NCBI GenBank assembly: GCA_029962745.1
Contig: CM057159.1
Span: 26,909,010-26,973,009 of the forward strand
From: Echinometra lucunter
Taxonomy: Eukaryota; Echinodermata; Echinoidea; Camarodonta; Echinometridae
Direction of reading: 5' to 3'
DNA: 64,000 bases
The notes under the pieces were generated by a model. That model saw nothing but the letters and a program-made list of their open reading frames with translations, had not been told where the DNA came from and made no database searches. The position numbers and the translations under genes are program-made. Numbering within the stretch: position 1 is the first letter of the stretch; each line of letters begins with the position of its first letter. Below are positions 35,736-47,859 of the stretch, piece after piece.

Positions 35736-35882
35736 ATTGAACAATAATGGTAATCTCACTGTAATTTTCGGGGTATGGTGGGTGAAAGGTGGGGGGGGGG
35801 GGGGGGGTAAAAGGGATATTGTATGTCTACTTTGAGCGGCTAATTTCTCATTACGTCTACAAAATTGTCGCTTATTGTCAAT

Positions 35883-35961
35883 TGCCAATCCCTCTGATCT
35901 TGGCCCGTCATCATAATTTCAGTTAATTAGATGCGAGAGTCCGAGCGGACAAAAGGGTGCA
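35883..35961 (+). promoter_or_regulatory. promoter module copy 4, degenerate
   Basis: TGCCAATCCCTCTGATCTTG, CCCGTCATCATAATTTCAG, TTAATTAGATGCGAGAG and GAGCGGACAAAAGGGTGCAG. The CCAAT core is mutated to TTAAT. The tail matches copy 7 (51931-52012) better than copies 2 and 5. Confidence 0.55.
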
Positions 35962-35999
35962 GACGGGGATTTTCGGGTGCAAACAAGTACAAAAGAGTG

Positions 36000-38900
36000 C
36001 ATCTTTGCACCTTTTTCGTGTAGGGTGCAAGATTGCACCCAGAAAGGTGCTGCTGCAGTGTTGAATTTAGAGTCCAAAAGTGAACTTTTAATTCTAAGTG
36101 TGAATTATTACTCCTTGTCTTTTTATGCAGTCATACCGTCTCCTCGTTTTTCGTTTTTTGTTTGTTGTCTTTATTTTGTCTACCCATTCCTGATTATCTA
36201 ACTAGTAAGGTCTAAATTATCCTGCTGCTATATGATTCATTCATGGAGCTTTTCACTTAATAGCTCTATGATTCATTTGATTTCGATGTACAAGGGACCA
36301 TATGTCTTTTTTTCATATTTTAGGTGCATTTACAAGTATCAGGTGAATCACGTGAACTTTTTATTTTTATATCATGTAGAGAATATGAACTTTGGATTTT
36401 ATACTTTTTAAAGATAAATATTAACTGAATTGAACTGAATTTTCTCTTTCCTTCAAAATATGTTGATGTATACGTTCGTTTACAATGGACCAACATAGAC
36501 CTACGGTGTCCAAAAGAGCAAACACGCCTCTGCATCAGATCTTCGCTAGTTTTGTTGTTTAAATGTGTGACATCCCCCCCCCCCCCATTTTTTAAATGTC
36601 GACTGACATAGTTCTTTCAGAAAATTATAATGGCTGAGTTCTGTATACAGTTCGGGTAAAGGTCCAATAGGACGATATTTTGCAGCAGAATTTGATAAAT
36701 ATGTCAAGCCAATTTAGATCCAACGATAGACCCCTCCCCCTAAAAAAATGATAAAAACATAACAAATGAAAATAAATTAATGAAAGAATGGATAAATAAA
36801 ATAAAACAAGAAAAAAAAAGAAAGCAGGAAATAAAGAAATTAAAAAAAGAGAGAAAGAAAGAGAGAAAAAGAAAAAGTATGAGATAAACCTTCTTTCCAT
36901 AAGAGTCAAAGTCCAATCTTCATGCTCTTTGTGTCGTCATGATCTTTTCATTAGCAAGCAACTACCAAATGACAAAGTGTTTCAAAAGTTTTTTTTTTTT
37001 TTTTTGGTCATAGAGGAATGAACCGTGCAACGTCGACAATAGTCAATATTTTGTACTTTTGCACTTCTACCGTATCTGTCGCAATAATGTCACATTATTA
37101 TCAAATTCATACACATGGTGCAAGGGAACGGAGAATACTTCACGGCGAAATTAGAATTGTTCTCATATTTTTCTACCAAATATCAAAAGGAGAAATAAGG
37201 TAAGAATTTGCTCTCATTGCTCATTGGTTAGCGTTTTTTTAGCTATAACATTTGTCTTTTAAATACGTGTCTATGCGATTTGAATGTTAATTACATTTTT
37301 AAAACATAGGGAACTTGGTAGATTAACTTCATACTTCATTTTGTTTATGCTAAATTAGAGTTTATTAAATTTATCAGAATTTAGCAATATTATGCCTTTT
37401 CACATACATGTAAGTTGAGACTGAAAAACAAAATAAGGTTTGTTTGAAAATATTAATGACCAAATAGCATTTTTCTTATGTACAGGTAAAATATTGTATA
37501 CCATAGCCCCCTCCTCCTCAATTTGAAAACATCCGGACGAGAAACTATGAATCATTTTTACTTGGCGTAATATAATGCGGAACTGGCTAAGGATTGTTTG
37601 TTTGGTTGGTGGGTTGTTCTGATGTTTGTGTGTTTGGTCTATTGGTTAAGAAGTCATTGTCCATGCTGCCACAAGCTATTTCAACAATTGCGCCCCGTCA
37701 ATTTCCTACACTAACCATATACTTAACTTTAACCCTTGACATATGACCCTCTACAAAACACTATAGCAAATTAAAGCTAACCTTAACCCTAAGTCTAACG
37801 TAAAACCTGACTCCAACAGTGTATCTTTGACGAAATGAAGCTCGGAGTAATAGTCACCGGAGCATTTTGTCGGGTTACCATGCAGCTGCAATCAGTAAGC
37901 CAAGAGCTGAGCCAAAAGCTCACATTTGAACACATGACGATCACATGCCATTTTTACTGCCATCATATCATTGTATTGGCCATTCTTGTTCTTTTGTGTA
38001 TGACTGAGCCAGGTCGTATGTCATAGCTATGTTTAGCGTAAGATGCAAGGGGAATATTTTCTGCCATAAGTTCATTTGACTTTAGAATAGTATTTCATCA
38101 TTTGATTTTGATTTGATTTATTTTTCCGTATCAATATGAAAATAATTATCATGATTATTCAGGCATGTCAGGTCTTTGCAAGTATATAGGCATTTTAAAA
38201 TAACATCAATAAACATCATGCAGTGCTTGTAGAAAACAGACTATAGAACTAAAATATGCAGAAGAATGCTGACATTATATCGAAGAATGTTGAAATACAG
38301 AGCCATGTGGACGTAAATCAATGTTGACTTAAATTGGAACGGAGGGACATGCTGCATGTAGAAGCAAATCTAAAAGAAATGGTCAAGAATGCTTAAACAA
38401 ATTTACAAGAGAGAGAGAGTGATCGGAGAGGCATGCAGAAATAGGAAGAATTGGGGCAGGAGAGTGCGTTGAGTCGAAAGACAGTAAAATTTAGGAGAAA
38501 AAAAAAGAGTTATAGGAAAGAAATATTTTCTTTCCACCTGTATAAAAGCAGGCTGGATTTGTTCAGTCGTAATTTGTTGGTAGGGGATACTGGCTGAGGA
38601 GACTTAAAAAAAAAACAACTTTGTGTTAAAAACCACTTAGGCTGATTTCTTGATTTAATCGTTTAAGGAATTCCAGTATATGCAGAGCCCCCCCCCCCCC
38701 CCAAAAAAAAAAAATAAGGTGCACAAAAAAGTGTTCTTACCTTGTCTTGTGTTTATATATATATAGATAATTATGTACTGAGTAATTCTTGTGGCAAAGA
38801 TGGCAGGAAGATCGTTTTTGTACCTTGTCTATACATGATTTGGCTTCATTGAAAATGATAGTTATCTTTTACTTTGAGAATTTTCAAAAATTTTCAAAAA

Positions 38901-39650
38901 AATAGAATATCCGTACGGGATCTGTATTCGCATGAAAAACAATCCTCCGTTTTTTTCTTCTGAAACGAAAGTATCCTGTTTAGTTGTGTGTAGTTAGGTT
39001 GTTAGAGAGAGATTGAAAATATCTACCAAGGGATCAACGACTGTAATAATTTCTTTTTAACAAGGAGTTAGGGATGTCATCTGACCCGCCGCTTATCTTG
39101 ACGTGCTGACTGTTAACAATACAAATGACTTCGCTATAGCATTTGTGGGGAAAAATATTGAACTTTCATTAAGATTATCCCCCCCCCCAAAAAAAAAAAA
39201 AAAAAAAAAAAAAATCATTGAATAATTTGTTTCGTGTAGGCACCTGGTGGGCAAGATTTTTGCCTACTTAGGAAGAATATAAGTTGAATGCCTCGGAGAT
39301 TATATTGGCATCATCAGTAACCGTGTTATTTGTTTGAATTTTTTGTTTTAGAGTTTTTTTGGTCTTATTTAAAGGACCATTGGCAATTTTCCATGTGCTT
39401 TTCATGTCATTTTTTATACATGTTTATAGTTGTGCAGTGTAACAATCCGTTTTAGCAATACGTAACGAGGTGGTAAGGACATTGTTTGTATGATTTATAT
39501 TTACAGAGAGAATGTGCCACTTGGTTTGGAAATATATTTAAATAACAAATTCTTTTTGCTATTGATATAAAAACGATTATGTGATCCAGTGTTGTATTGG
39601 TTCTTTTTGTAGTATGATCTCATGTGGGTAATACGTGGAATATGAGTATC
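36000..39650. other. no gene recognised
   Basis: This stretch contains T, A and C runs (36575, 36990, 38690, 39180) and an AT microsatellite near 38756. A CCCCTCC...AATTTGAAAA stretch near 37508 resembles one near 30507. No coding segment with credible splice sites was found. Confidence 0.45.
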
Positions 39651-39659
39651 TAAAGAGGC

Positions 39660-40235
39660 TATTCACTAAAAAATATTGGGCCAGTCTGTTGAATTTAAAT
39701 TGTCAATTAAATTGGCAACACTGGGGTCGGATAGTTTAGCATTAATAGTGGGGTTTTTGGCAAGTTTTTTTTGGAACGTATTTGAGCAAAAATTGGGAAA
39801 AGGTTTGAGATGTCAGATGATGCCTGCTTTTGGGAAGGGTAGTAAAATGTTATTAATTATGGTGGATGGATGATTTGTTTCTCTCGTGGGTTTCGTGATA
39901 AGTATTTAAGTAAAAATTTGAGAGAAAAGTTTCAGGAAAATCCTGGGGAATGACAACGTATTTCAAGTTTTAAAAAAATCATGTTGAAATCACTCATGAC
40001 ACAGTCTTTATTTTTGAGGAAAGAATCGAGGAGAATTTTATTAAGAGTTTGTATGAAATTTTGACATTTCTATTGTGGAGGTCTATATATTATGCCTACA
40101 ATAAGATTTTTCCCCTTTTGGATTGTTGATTCCAGCAAACAGGGATTCCAAAGTTTCACTAATAATTATCATGTGGAATGTATAGCGCAACACTACCACC
40201 TCGTCTACCTGTTCTGCTGTTAACGATCAAAATTA
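39660..40235 (-). mobile_element. degenerate non-LTR retrotransposon, endonuclease-domain fragment
   Basis: On the minus strand, broken frames read RTGRRGGSVALYIPHDN, then GKNLIVGIIYRPPQ, then ILLDSFLKNKDCVMSDFN. These are in the order and spacing of the R-GGG-V-lY, G-iYRPP and GDFN blocks of the apurinic endonuclease of Jockey/CR1-type LINEs. The catalytic GDFN is degraded to SDFN, and a frameshift and stop codons interrupt. No reverse transcriptase part is attached. Confidence 0.72.
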
Positions 40236-40527
40236 TTGGCCTATACAATCAAGGAGTGAGCAAAGGGAAGAGGATATTGTTGACGATTTAGGTATTAGCA
40301 ATTATTATTGATGAATAATTTCAGCTGATCATGGTTGACATGGTGGATGAAAAGCCTTCACAGCTGTTTAAATTTGGAGAAAATTTTAATTACTTGTTCT
40401 GTGAAGTAGTGCGAAGTAACAAGTTGCCCGGATTCCTCATTTGAGCCGATGCTGTATAGTTAAGTTCAGCTGTATTCTTTTCCATAGAATTTGTAATATA
40501 TTTTTCTTATTTGGATTTATGTAAAGT

Positions 40528-40939
40528 CCGGCGCACACTGCACGATCTGACTGCAATCCGATTTTGAAAAAAATTTGTCATAGCATTTGATATGAACATT
40601 CAGACATGTAAAATCTTCATGTTCAAAGTTCCGAATAGAAGTATGAACAGAAAAATCGAAATTCCGGGCTATTGCGAGCCTCCCTCTAGGAATAAAAGGG
40701 AATTCAATTCCAAATCGTAGTGATGTCATAGCAATCTTGCGATCGGCTAAGATTTGATGCCGATTTGGCCTTTACTCCAACGACAAGGCTTGCAGTTAAC
40801 CAAGATTTCAATTTTATTATTCCTGTCATTATTTTGAGCTTCAAATAAGCTAATTTTACTTGTTTAAATTTCTATATTTAATGCAAAATGCTATTTGTTC
40901 GAAAATCGGGTCGCAGTCGGATCGTATAGTGTGCGCTGG
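40528..40939. mobile_element. 412 bp inverted-repeat element, family B copy 1
   Basis: Left end CCGGCGCACACTGCACGATC; right end inverted, CCAGCGCACACTATACGATC. The interior matches 60597-61026 along its whole length, for example TGATATGAACATTCAGACAT, GAGCCTCCCT, TAGGAATAAAA and AGCAATCTTGCGATCGGCTA. It is non-autonomous and no target duplication was identified. Confidence 0.85.
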
Positions 40940-41071
40940 GTTTTATATTAAAGGCGTATTTAATAGAAATAACAGTCCATCGTTTTCAACTGAGCTCAGT
41001 AAAGGGGAAGTCTGTCAACTCAGAGGAGAGAGGAATGGTGTAGGCCTATCCGGGCTGGATTTAGATGGAAG

Positions 41072-41473
41072 CAGTGGCGGCACCAAGGGGGGGGGGGGCA
41101 TGAGGGCATTTGCCCCCCCCCCCCCACTCAGAAGCTTTGCCCCCCCCCCAGTTGCCCCCCCCCAGAAATTTTGAGGACTGAAAAGAAAAATTATACAGTA
41201 ATATGTAAATACGTAGATGTTGTCATTTTTACCTCGCTCGCAAATGTGATATTAAAATGTGTGTAAGAGGGAAAAAAATCCAAAAATTCAATTATCCTCC
41301 CCCCCCCCCACTCCTCAAAGTGGATTTACGCCGGCGACTAAAACTCGCGCTTCACGCTCGATTTTTCCATACACGCAAAAAAAAAATGACTGCCCCTGCC
41401 CCCTCATCAACATTTTCTTTTGCCCTCCATTTGCCCCCCCCCCCCCACTTTAACAATCCTGGTGCCGCCACTG
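41072..41473. mobile_element. 402 bp hAT-type MITE with 8 bp target duplication
   Basis: Ends CAGTGGCGGCACCAAGG and (inverse) CAGTGGCGGCACCAGG. Flanks GATGGAAG (41064-41071) and GATGAAAG (41474-41481) match at 7 of 8. The interior is full of C runs with TTTGCCCCCC motifs and a CCCAGAAATTTT segment shared with the elements at 9885 and 45190. It lies about 100 bp before the acceptor-like site of the PPxY gene. Confidence 0.88.
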
Positions 41474-41589
41474 GATGAAAGTCATGATCATGATCATTAT
41501 TGTCATCAGCATTGCTATCATTATTTTTCATTATTCTTTTAATATTTTTCTTCTTTTAAACTTATCGCAGAACCAATCAACTGCTCAAG

Positions 41590-42873
41590 ATGACGTCGTT
41601 AAGAACAGTTACCGCCATCTTCATGTTTTTCTACGGTGTGATACACAGCGCGGTGGCTTATGAGTACGATGACCCTGACGATAGTAATCCTCGTAAGTAA
41701 AACGCATTGTAGCATTTATTTTGTAAAGCTTTTGAAACTGCAATATTGGGCAGCGCGATTAAAATTGCAGGTTTGTAGGGATCATCCATCTCAGCCACTC
41801 TGGAGCACACTACACTGGCTTAAATTTTCAAATTACTCTTGTTTGTCTACAAAATACTTAATAATCAAACTCCAAAGTATTCATTTAACTGTTTGAATTT
41901 ATATACACCCACCAGAGCACTGAGGTCAGTCTGTGATCCTCTCAGTCTCACATATTCATTTACTCGCACATTAGCAGGTCATAGAACATTAACTTTATCA
42001 GCTTCAACACACTGGAATGATTTACCACTTAGAATTAGACAGTCTTCATCGGTTACTACACTTTCAAAAGGTTATTGAAACGCATCTTTTTTTGCAGTTT
42101 GTTGTTTTTAGAATATTTATTACATGACTTGTATTTACACAACTTGATTTACTGTAAGCGCTTTGAACCTTATGAGAAGAGCGCAGTATAAGCAGTTATA
42201 ATAATAATGATAATAATAATAATGATTACTTCTCAATTATTTTTAAAAGTCAGTCCCTGATAATAAAGAAGTGATCAAGCTCACCATCATTACACGACGT
42301 GTAAATTTCTGGCAATAGGATAAAAATGGCGTCTCACGTGGGCGGGGCTTAACCCATAGGCTCAACCATGTTTACTACAATCTTATCATTAATGTTTTGT
42401 TTTATTTTGCAGAAACCGGTTTTCTATATCTCTTCTTCCTGGCACCGTTTGTTTTAATTTGTATTTGTGGATGTTTGTGCAGTTATAAAAGACGTAAACA
42501 TGGATCTGACGAGAGTGAGATGAATGTGGAAGGTCTCCCCGCCAATCAAAACCAAAGAACAGTCATCAACACCTCCCATATTACGCCAGGAGTGCGCGTT
42601 GTCCTTCCGCCCGAGTCCCAGCAAGCCCCTCCCAACTACACACAAGCACAAGGAGGAGGGGTCATCAACTCCGCCTACACACCTGGGCCGGAGACCGCCT
42701 ATCCGCCAAATGCAGCTTCGGCGTCAACGGCGAATCGGATTCCATCATCTCCTAGGTACAGCGAAGGAGGAGGAGGATGTGCGCTTGGCGCCCCGTATAT
42801 ACCCCCTCCGGACTATCCATCTCCTCCTCCGTACAACGAAGCCGTCGCGATGCCGATTGCTTCTCCTCCGTAG
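41590..42873 (+). CDS. small type I membrane protein with PPxY motifs, two coding exons
   Basis: Exon 41590-41692 and exon 42413-42873, joined by a GT-AG intron in phase, give 187 residues. The first exon encodes a signal peptide (MTSLRTVTAIFMFFYGVIHS) and a very short acidic ectodomain (YEYDDPDDSNPQTG). The second encodes one membrane span (FLYLFFLAPFVLICICGCLC, cysteine-rich at its inner end), the stop-transfer KRRK, and a proline-rich tail with PPNY, PPDY and PPPY. Such PPxY motifs bind WW domains, typically of NEDD4-type ubiquitin ligases. The layout recalls Shisa-like/VOPP1-like adaptors, but the cysteine-rich ectodomain of Shisa is missing. The stretch before the ATG (pyrimidine tract, then CTTATCGCAG at 41561-41570) looks like an acceptor, so a 5' non-coding exon probably exists upstream. 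An ATTAAA lies near 42954. Confidence 0.85.
41752..42225 (+). mobile_element. LINE (L2/CR1-like) 3' fragment in the intron of the PPxY gene
   Basis: Frames read STLHWLKFSNYSCLSTKYLI, YTPTRALRS and THWNDLPLRIRQSSSVTTLS, matching the usual C-terminal end of L2/CR1/Jockey-type LINE polyproteins (LHWLP, YTPSRxLRS, WNxLPxxIR). A tail CGCTTTGAACCTTATGAGAA is followed by an AAT-type microsatellite at about 42198-42228. It is 5'-truncated with a frameshift. Confidence 0.8.
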
Positions 42874-43455
42874 CGAAACTTATCGAACTTTGGAATACCA
42901 AAACTGACGATTCATCCTGTACGACGTGCACTGACAGATATATCTTTATTGTATTAAAAAAAAATGAAAATTCTATTTAAAAAAAAATGAGCAAGAACCT
43001 CAATCTAAACCCAGACCAGGACAAAAGGGGAGTACCGATGTGTATTTCATAACGAATGCCCTCGTCTCTCATACCAGAGGTCCTAAGTTCTATCCTCGCT
43101 GGGCGTTTACAGCTTTGGAAAGGTTTTTTTTCCTCTCTCTCCACCGACATGTAGGCCTAAATGAACACCTGGGCCGATATCGAAATGAAAGTTTCATTGA
43201 ATATTTTTTTTGTTTCTATGAAAATAGTGTGAATTGACATGCTATATAACAAATTCAAAATGTTCACCTTTCATTGATGCGCTCTGTATTACCTTTGTGT
43301 GGGGGTCGAAGATTTGGCTGAAGCTTTCCCCATTGCACCCCTCTGGTAAATTTCGATTTAAATTTGCGAAGAAAACATAGGAAGAAAATGAGTTGTAATA
43401 TGCTGGTTCATGTTTGAAAAAGTTTTAGAGTCGTTAATCTACAAAGCTTTCGTTT

Positions 43456-43458
<3 letters not shown>

Positions 43459-43521
<63 letters not shown>
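43459..43521. repeat. (AC)n(AT)n microsatellite
   Basis: AC run passing directly into an AT run. Confidence 0.95.
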
Positions 43522-43525
<4 letters not shown>

Positions 43526-43922
43526 TTTACATGGAGGCATGCAGAGAGAAAAGAAAAACAAATCTGAAGGGTAAAAATCTTATTCCAATTCGGTCTCGTG
43601 GGCCTTCGGCCTCGTGGGCATTCCGTCTTGTGGGCAGACCCCGCTAGATGCTAATGACTTGAAGTCGTATGCTGAATCTGATTATGAATGAGATGTTACG
43701 AACAATAGTTTACTGTAGAAATCAAAAGCCGGTTTCGAAGATCTGTGGTACATTTCATATTCAATATTTTCATTTTACTCAGAATGCGCAATTACAAGTT
43801 TGCTTTGTTTTCAGTAACAAAATTATTAATTTTGTTTTGTTTTATTGACTTGATTAACCTTTTCCCATTATGTTACCCAGATGAAAGGTAGTACATTTTT
43901 TCATTTTCAGAAGTTGTATATA

Positions 43923-45004
43923 AACACAACAAAAAAAAAGTAACGAAAAAGTTTTGAGCAGAATAATTTGGCAGGAGTGTTTCTACAATTATTGACTAAC
44001 TTCTGTGTGAAAATTAGATTGATCCGTCTAGGAATGCATGAGTGAGCAGACATCAAAGGCAAAAATGTCACTTTTCAAAGTCACAAGAGTCTTTTTTTGG
44101 GGGGGGGGGGATCTAAGAAACAAACATTTAGAGTGATGTACATTTTGACAGGCTGTCCCTCCAAAGCGCTCTCTTATAGTACAAATTCTATGTTGGTTGT
44201 GTTCCATAATTTTTAAGGAAAGTTTGTGCCAAATATTTTTGTAACTACTCAGGATACCACTGGACTTGTTTTTGCAGTTTTCTCTATGTGAACGAGGAGA
44301 TTTCTTTGATACAAGTCTTTCTGACTTCTATCATAGTTGAGTGTGTACTACTGCCATAGTGGTTTCTTGTATGGAGTTTGAATTGGAGTATGAATTTTTA
44401 GCATTTCTCGCTTGATCGTTAAAAATGTGCTCACTCAACCATGACGAAACCATGATAAACATCAACAGCACCTAAACATACACGAGAAAAAGCTTGTTTC
44501 ACAGACTCCCCCCCCCCCTACAAAAAATTACTCTTGTGAATTTTTACAAGTGACACATTTGCCTTTAGTGTCTGCTCACTCATGCATGACTGGACGGACC
44601 AATCTCACTTTCACAAACACTATGAACATGAAGGACACAGAAAGCGGACAAAATAAACACCCCCTCATTCTACCCTTCACAATGGTTCTGGTAGTCAAAA
44701 GAACATCCCTTCACTGCTATTGTCTAAAATATGTGGAACAGGTGCCACATGCATATTCACCTGGAACTACATGATTAAACATAATAGCTGTGAAGGGACG
44801 TTCTTTTGACAACCAGAACCATTTTGAAGGGTAGAATGAGAGGTTGTTTATTTTGTCCGCTTTCTTTGTCCGTCATGTTCATAGTGAGAGGTTAGTCAAT
44901 GATTGTAGGAACACTCCTGCGAAATCAATTTGCTCAAAATTTTTCGTTAAAAAGTTATGCTGTTCTGAATAAGGGGGGGGGGTAGTACTTTTTTTGGCCG
45001 TGTC
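43923..45004. mobile_element. family A long-inverted-repeat element, copy 2, with a nested insertion
   Basis: The outer ends AACACAAC...AAAGTAACG and (inverse) GACACGGCCAAAAAAAGTAC match copies at 7620-8386 and 55810-56595. The left arm is shortened relative to copy 3. A second inverted-repeat element (44618-44886) is inserted in the right arm. Confidence 0.85.
44618..44886. mobile_element. 269 bp MITE nested in the family A element
   Basis: The arms of about 100 bp are near-perfect inverses: CACTATGAACATGAAGGACA at the left, and TGTCCGTCATGTTCATAGTG at the right. The inner parts (CATTCTACCCTTCACAATGG, GACAACCAGAACC) are also mirrored. It interrupts the arm of the surrounding element between CTCACTTTCACAAA and AGAGGTTAGTCA. 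Confidence 0.88.
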
Positions 45005-45179
45005 TATATATATTTGTGTATATAGGCTTATGAAATTATAAAGTTTCTAAGAAAATGAAACAAGCTCGTATCGGTGTTTGATGCGTGATACATGTTACTC
45101 TTTCATGATGACATCGTGCGCAAAGACAGTTCAAATTTTAAAACTCAAATAAGTGATCAGAACAAGCACCCCCCACCCA

Positions 45180-45360
45180 TGGCCGTAGGCAGCGGGGGGG
45201 GGGGGGGAGTGGGGGCAGTTTCCCCTCCCAGAAATTTTGAAAACTTATGTTTTTTACTGAAAATTTCACGGTTACCAAGATGTGCACTTAATAAGTACTT
45301 TGCCTGCACATTTTGGTCCCCTACACATTTTGGTAATGGAGCTTCGAGGCCATGGGGAAA
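45180..45360. mobile_element. element related to 9885 and 41072
   Basis: CCATGGCCGTAGGCAGCGG with a G run, GGGGGCAGTTTCCCCTCCCA and AGAAATTTTGAAAACTTATG. A short inverse GGCCATGG lies at about 45348. The ends are uncertain. Confidence 0.45.
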
Positions 45361-45499
45361 CTGTCCTAGTTATGATAGGATACTTTTTTAAACATCACTT
45401 TATTGAGTCAGAACTTTCAGTTTGAACTTGTACAACAAAGCAGAAGAAACAAAGGCCCATCAGGTCACTTCCAATTTACTGGAAAATGCAGGGCATATA

Positions 45500-45950
45500 T
45501 ATTTGATTGCTATGTTTCGTTATAGGGGCAATCTCTCCGTTATAATTCGAGAGGGAGTTGAATAGGCCAATGTGTAATTGGGTATTGGGGGGGGGGGGGG
45601 GGGAGAAGAATTAACGGGTAAAGGGGTTAATATCCCGGGGTAATAATTGTCTCGGGAATGAGCGGTGTTCAGGGGTACTAATTTGTTGGAGGGGAGGGGA
45701 TATTGTCCTTGACCAGCTGCTGGTCGTTTTAAACTGCCACTAATTCCCGAGCATGCGCGGTAATGTAATGGTATCCCCACGAATTCACTTTCCCCACCAA
45801 TTCACATTCCCCGGCTGTGTGTCCGTACATGCACTTTATTTGTGTACATACTATTATGGTCATGGTGTTACTGACGTGTGAGCTCACGGATCATATAGAG
45901 AACAGTCCAGGCAGTGGACTAGTATTGTCCTAGCGTAGTTATCCTGCGGT
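45500..45950. other. no gene recognised
   Basis: Contains a G run at about 45588-45603 and GGGG-rich sequence. No exon or repeat boundary could be supported. Confidence 0.4.
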
Positions 45951-46009
45951 ACGGTGTGGCGTGGTGTGTGTGTGGGTGTGTGGGTGTGTGAGAGGGAGGG
46001 TGAGAGGGA

Positions 46010-47778
46010 GGTAGAAAGAATATCGTTTGAATTTGTTTGGGGAGGGAAAGATAGAATAAAAAGGAAGATATTGTACCAAGATTACCAATTCGGAGGGTTG
46101 AGAATGAACAATTTTGAAATCTTTGTCAAAAGTCAAAGATTAATGTGGGTGAAACGTTTACTAAATGAGGAAGAACTATCTGGATGGAAGGCATCATTTA
46201 ACTTTTGTTGTTCAAAGATAGGAGGTCGTTTTGTGTTTCTATGTAACTATGACATTGGTAAAATGGATTTGAATAACATACCTCCTTTTTATATAGAACT
46301 TCTAAAAGTTTGGCAAGAAATGAAGAGATGTAGATTTTACGAAGATAATATATATAACCCTATCTTATTTAATAATACAGATGTGTGTATAAGAAATAAA
46401 ACGGTTTATGATGAAGAATTGTTTGAAAAGGGAATATGTATGGTCAGGGATGTTATAGAAAATAGAATTATGAAACCATATACGCGCATTTTTGGAATAT
46501 GGGAATTAAAGGTAACAGTTTGTTAAAAGTACATGACATATGTTCAGTGATTCCAGATGAATATAAGGAGGGAAATTTTATGTATATTGATACTTCTAGA
46601 TATGATATTCCTTTAAAAATTTCAGATAATATTGAATTATTATCCAGTTTGAAATCAAGAAAAGTTTATAATTACTTCATTAAGCAGCTGCAGAATGATT
46701 ATGATTTACAGGTGAGGGATGGACATAGTCAGTTTAGCTTCACTGATATGGAACTAAGAAATATATTTTTAAGAGTGAAAGGTTCCATTTTTTGTAGCAA
46801 ATTGCGAGAATTTCAGTTCAAATTATTACATGGAGCTATTTATACTAATGAGAATTTATTCAAGTTTGGGTTTATATCAGATAATTTATGCTCCTTTTGT
46901 AAACAGGAAGTTGAAACATACCCACACTTGTTCCTGAAATGTCGATTAGTTCATACACTATGGGAAGAAGTGGTCAAACATTTTAAGTTACCTGAAATTG
47001 GGCTAGGGTCATGGGACGAGATATTTCTTGGATTAAAGGGGAAATCTCAAAGAATAAATCTATGTAATACTGTAATCTTTTTGTTAAAATATATTATTTT
47101 TTCTGCAAGGTCAAAGGGAATCATTCCATCATTTGAAAATACATTGAAATTGATTGATAGCTATAAAGAAAATGAAAAGAAATTAGCGACGAAGAGAGGC
47201 ACATTACATGTACACTAGCAGAAGTGGGATGAGTTAACAGATGGAACAGTGTAGGAAGTCAAAGATAAACCCGGAAAGTACATGTTTGGGTGTGACTGGA
47301 GCGTTGTGTGTGTTAGGGTGTGTTTGTGAGAGGGTGTTGTGTGTGTGAGAGTGTGTGTGTGTGTTTGTGTGTGTGTGCGTGTGCGTTTTGTGTGTGAGTG
47401 TGCGTGTGCGTGTGGGAGGTTATGCGGGTGGAAGGGAGGAGGAAGGGATGGTAGGGTGGGAGGAGGGGGAAGAAGGTGGGGTGACGGGGTTAGGTGATTT
47501 AATCTTATATACCTTCCTCTCTTTTTTGTTGTTTTAAGCTGTTTTATTTGAATGGGGAAAAAAAATTGTATAATCATGTATAATTTGAGATTTCTCTATG
47601 ATCTTTGAGTTGATGTAATTAAGTTGGTTATTTATTTTTTTTAACAATTGATGAATCTAAATGTATATGATTAACTCTTCATGAATATGTCTTGTACACT
47701 GATGATTTAATTTGTTAATTTTATGTATTGCTGGATGAGAGGAAGGAAATAAAATATCTCTTAAAACAAAAAAAGAGG
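46010..47778 (+). mobile_element. 5'-truncated LINE (L1/Tx1-like) with reverse-transcriptase C-terminal region
   Basis: The first frame (to about 46524) reads ISFEFVWGGKDRIKRKILYQ, then GGLRMNNFEIFVKSQRLMWV, the region just after the reverse transcriptase in L1-like elements. It continues in another frame (46499-47218) with a single overlap-type frameshift and ends with the zf-RVT-like CSFCKQEVETYPHLFLKC and a stop at 47218. About 550 bp of TG-rich 3' UTR follows, then AATAAAATATCTCTTAAAAC and an A-rich end near 47776. The element starts abruptly after a GTG/GAG-rich stretch and is followed by TGTG sequence, so it may have inserted in a TG repeat. The catalytic reverse transcriptase and endonuclease parts are absent, so it is dead. 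Confidence 0.88.
47288..47420. repeat. TG-rich tract in the LINE 3' UTR
   Basis: Interrupted (TG)n. The opposite-strand frame rich in His/Thr is an artefact of it. Confidence 0.85.
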
Positions 47779-47859
47779 GTGTGTGTGTATGTGTAGTTAG
47801 AGGGGAAAAAGGGTCACCTTTGCCTTGGTCGCTGTTCGCACAAAGGACCATGGGTTTAA

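Larger units (their letters stand above)
33316..35870. repeat. segmental duplication, unit 1 (2.55 kb; partner 48532-51093)
   Basis: The unit starts at GCATCTGTTACGTAATATG and ends at GTCTACAAAATT. It is colinear with 48532-51093 through the promoter module, both exons and the intron, the 3' UTR, the TG/GA microsatellite tract and an inverted promoter module. Sequence outside these points is unrelated. Confidence 0.9.

Noticed and set aside
42524..42907. Alternative frame over the PPxY exon
   Set aside because: A shadow of the proline-rich coding frame, which has the splice-consistent signal peptide and membrane span.
47215..47577. His/Thr/Pro-rich minus-strand frame
   Set aside because: Caused by the TG-rich 3' UTR of the LINE.
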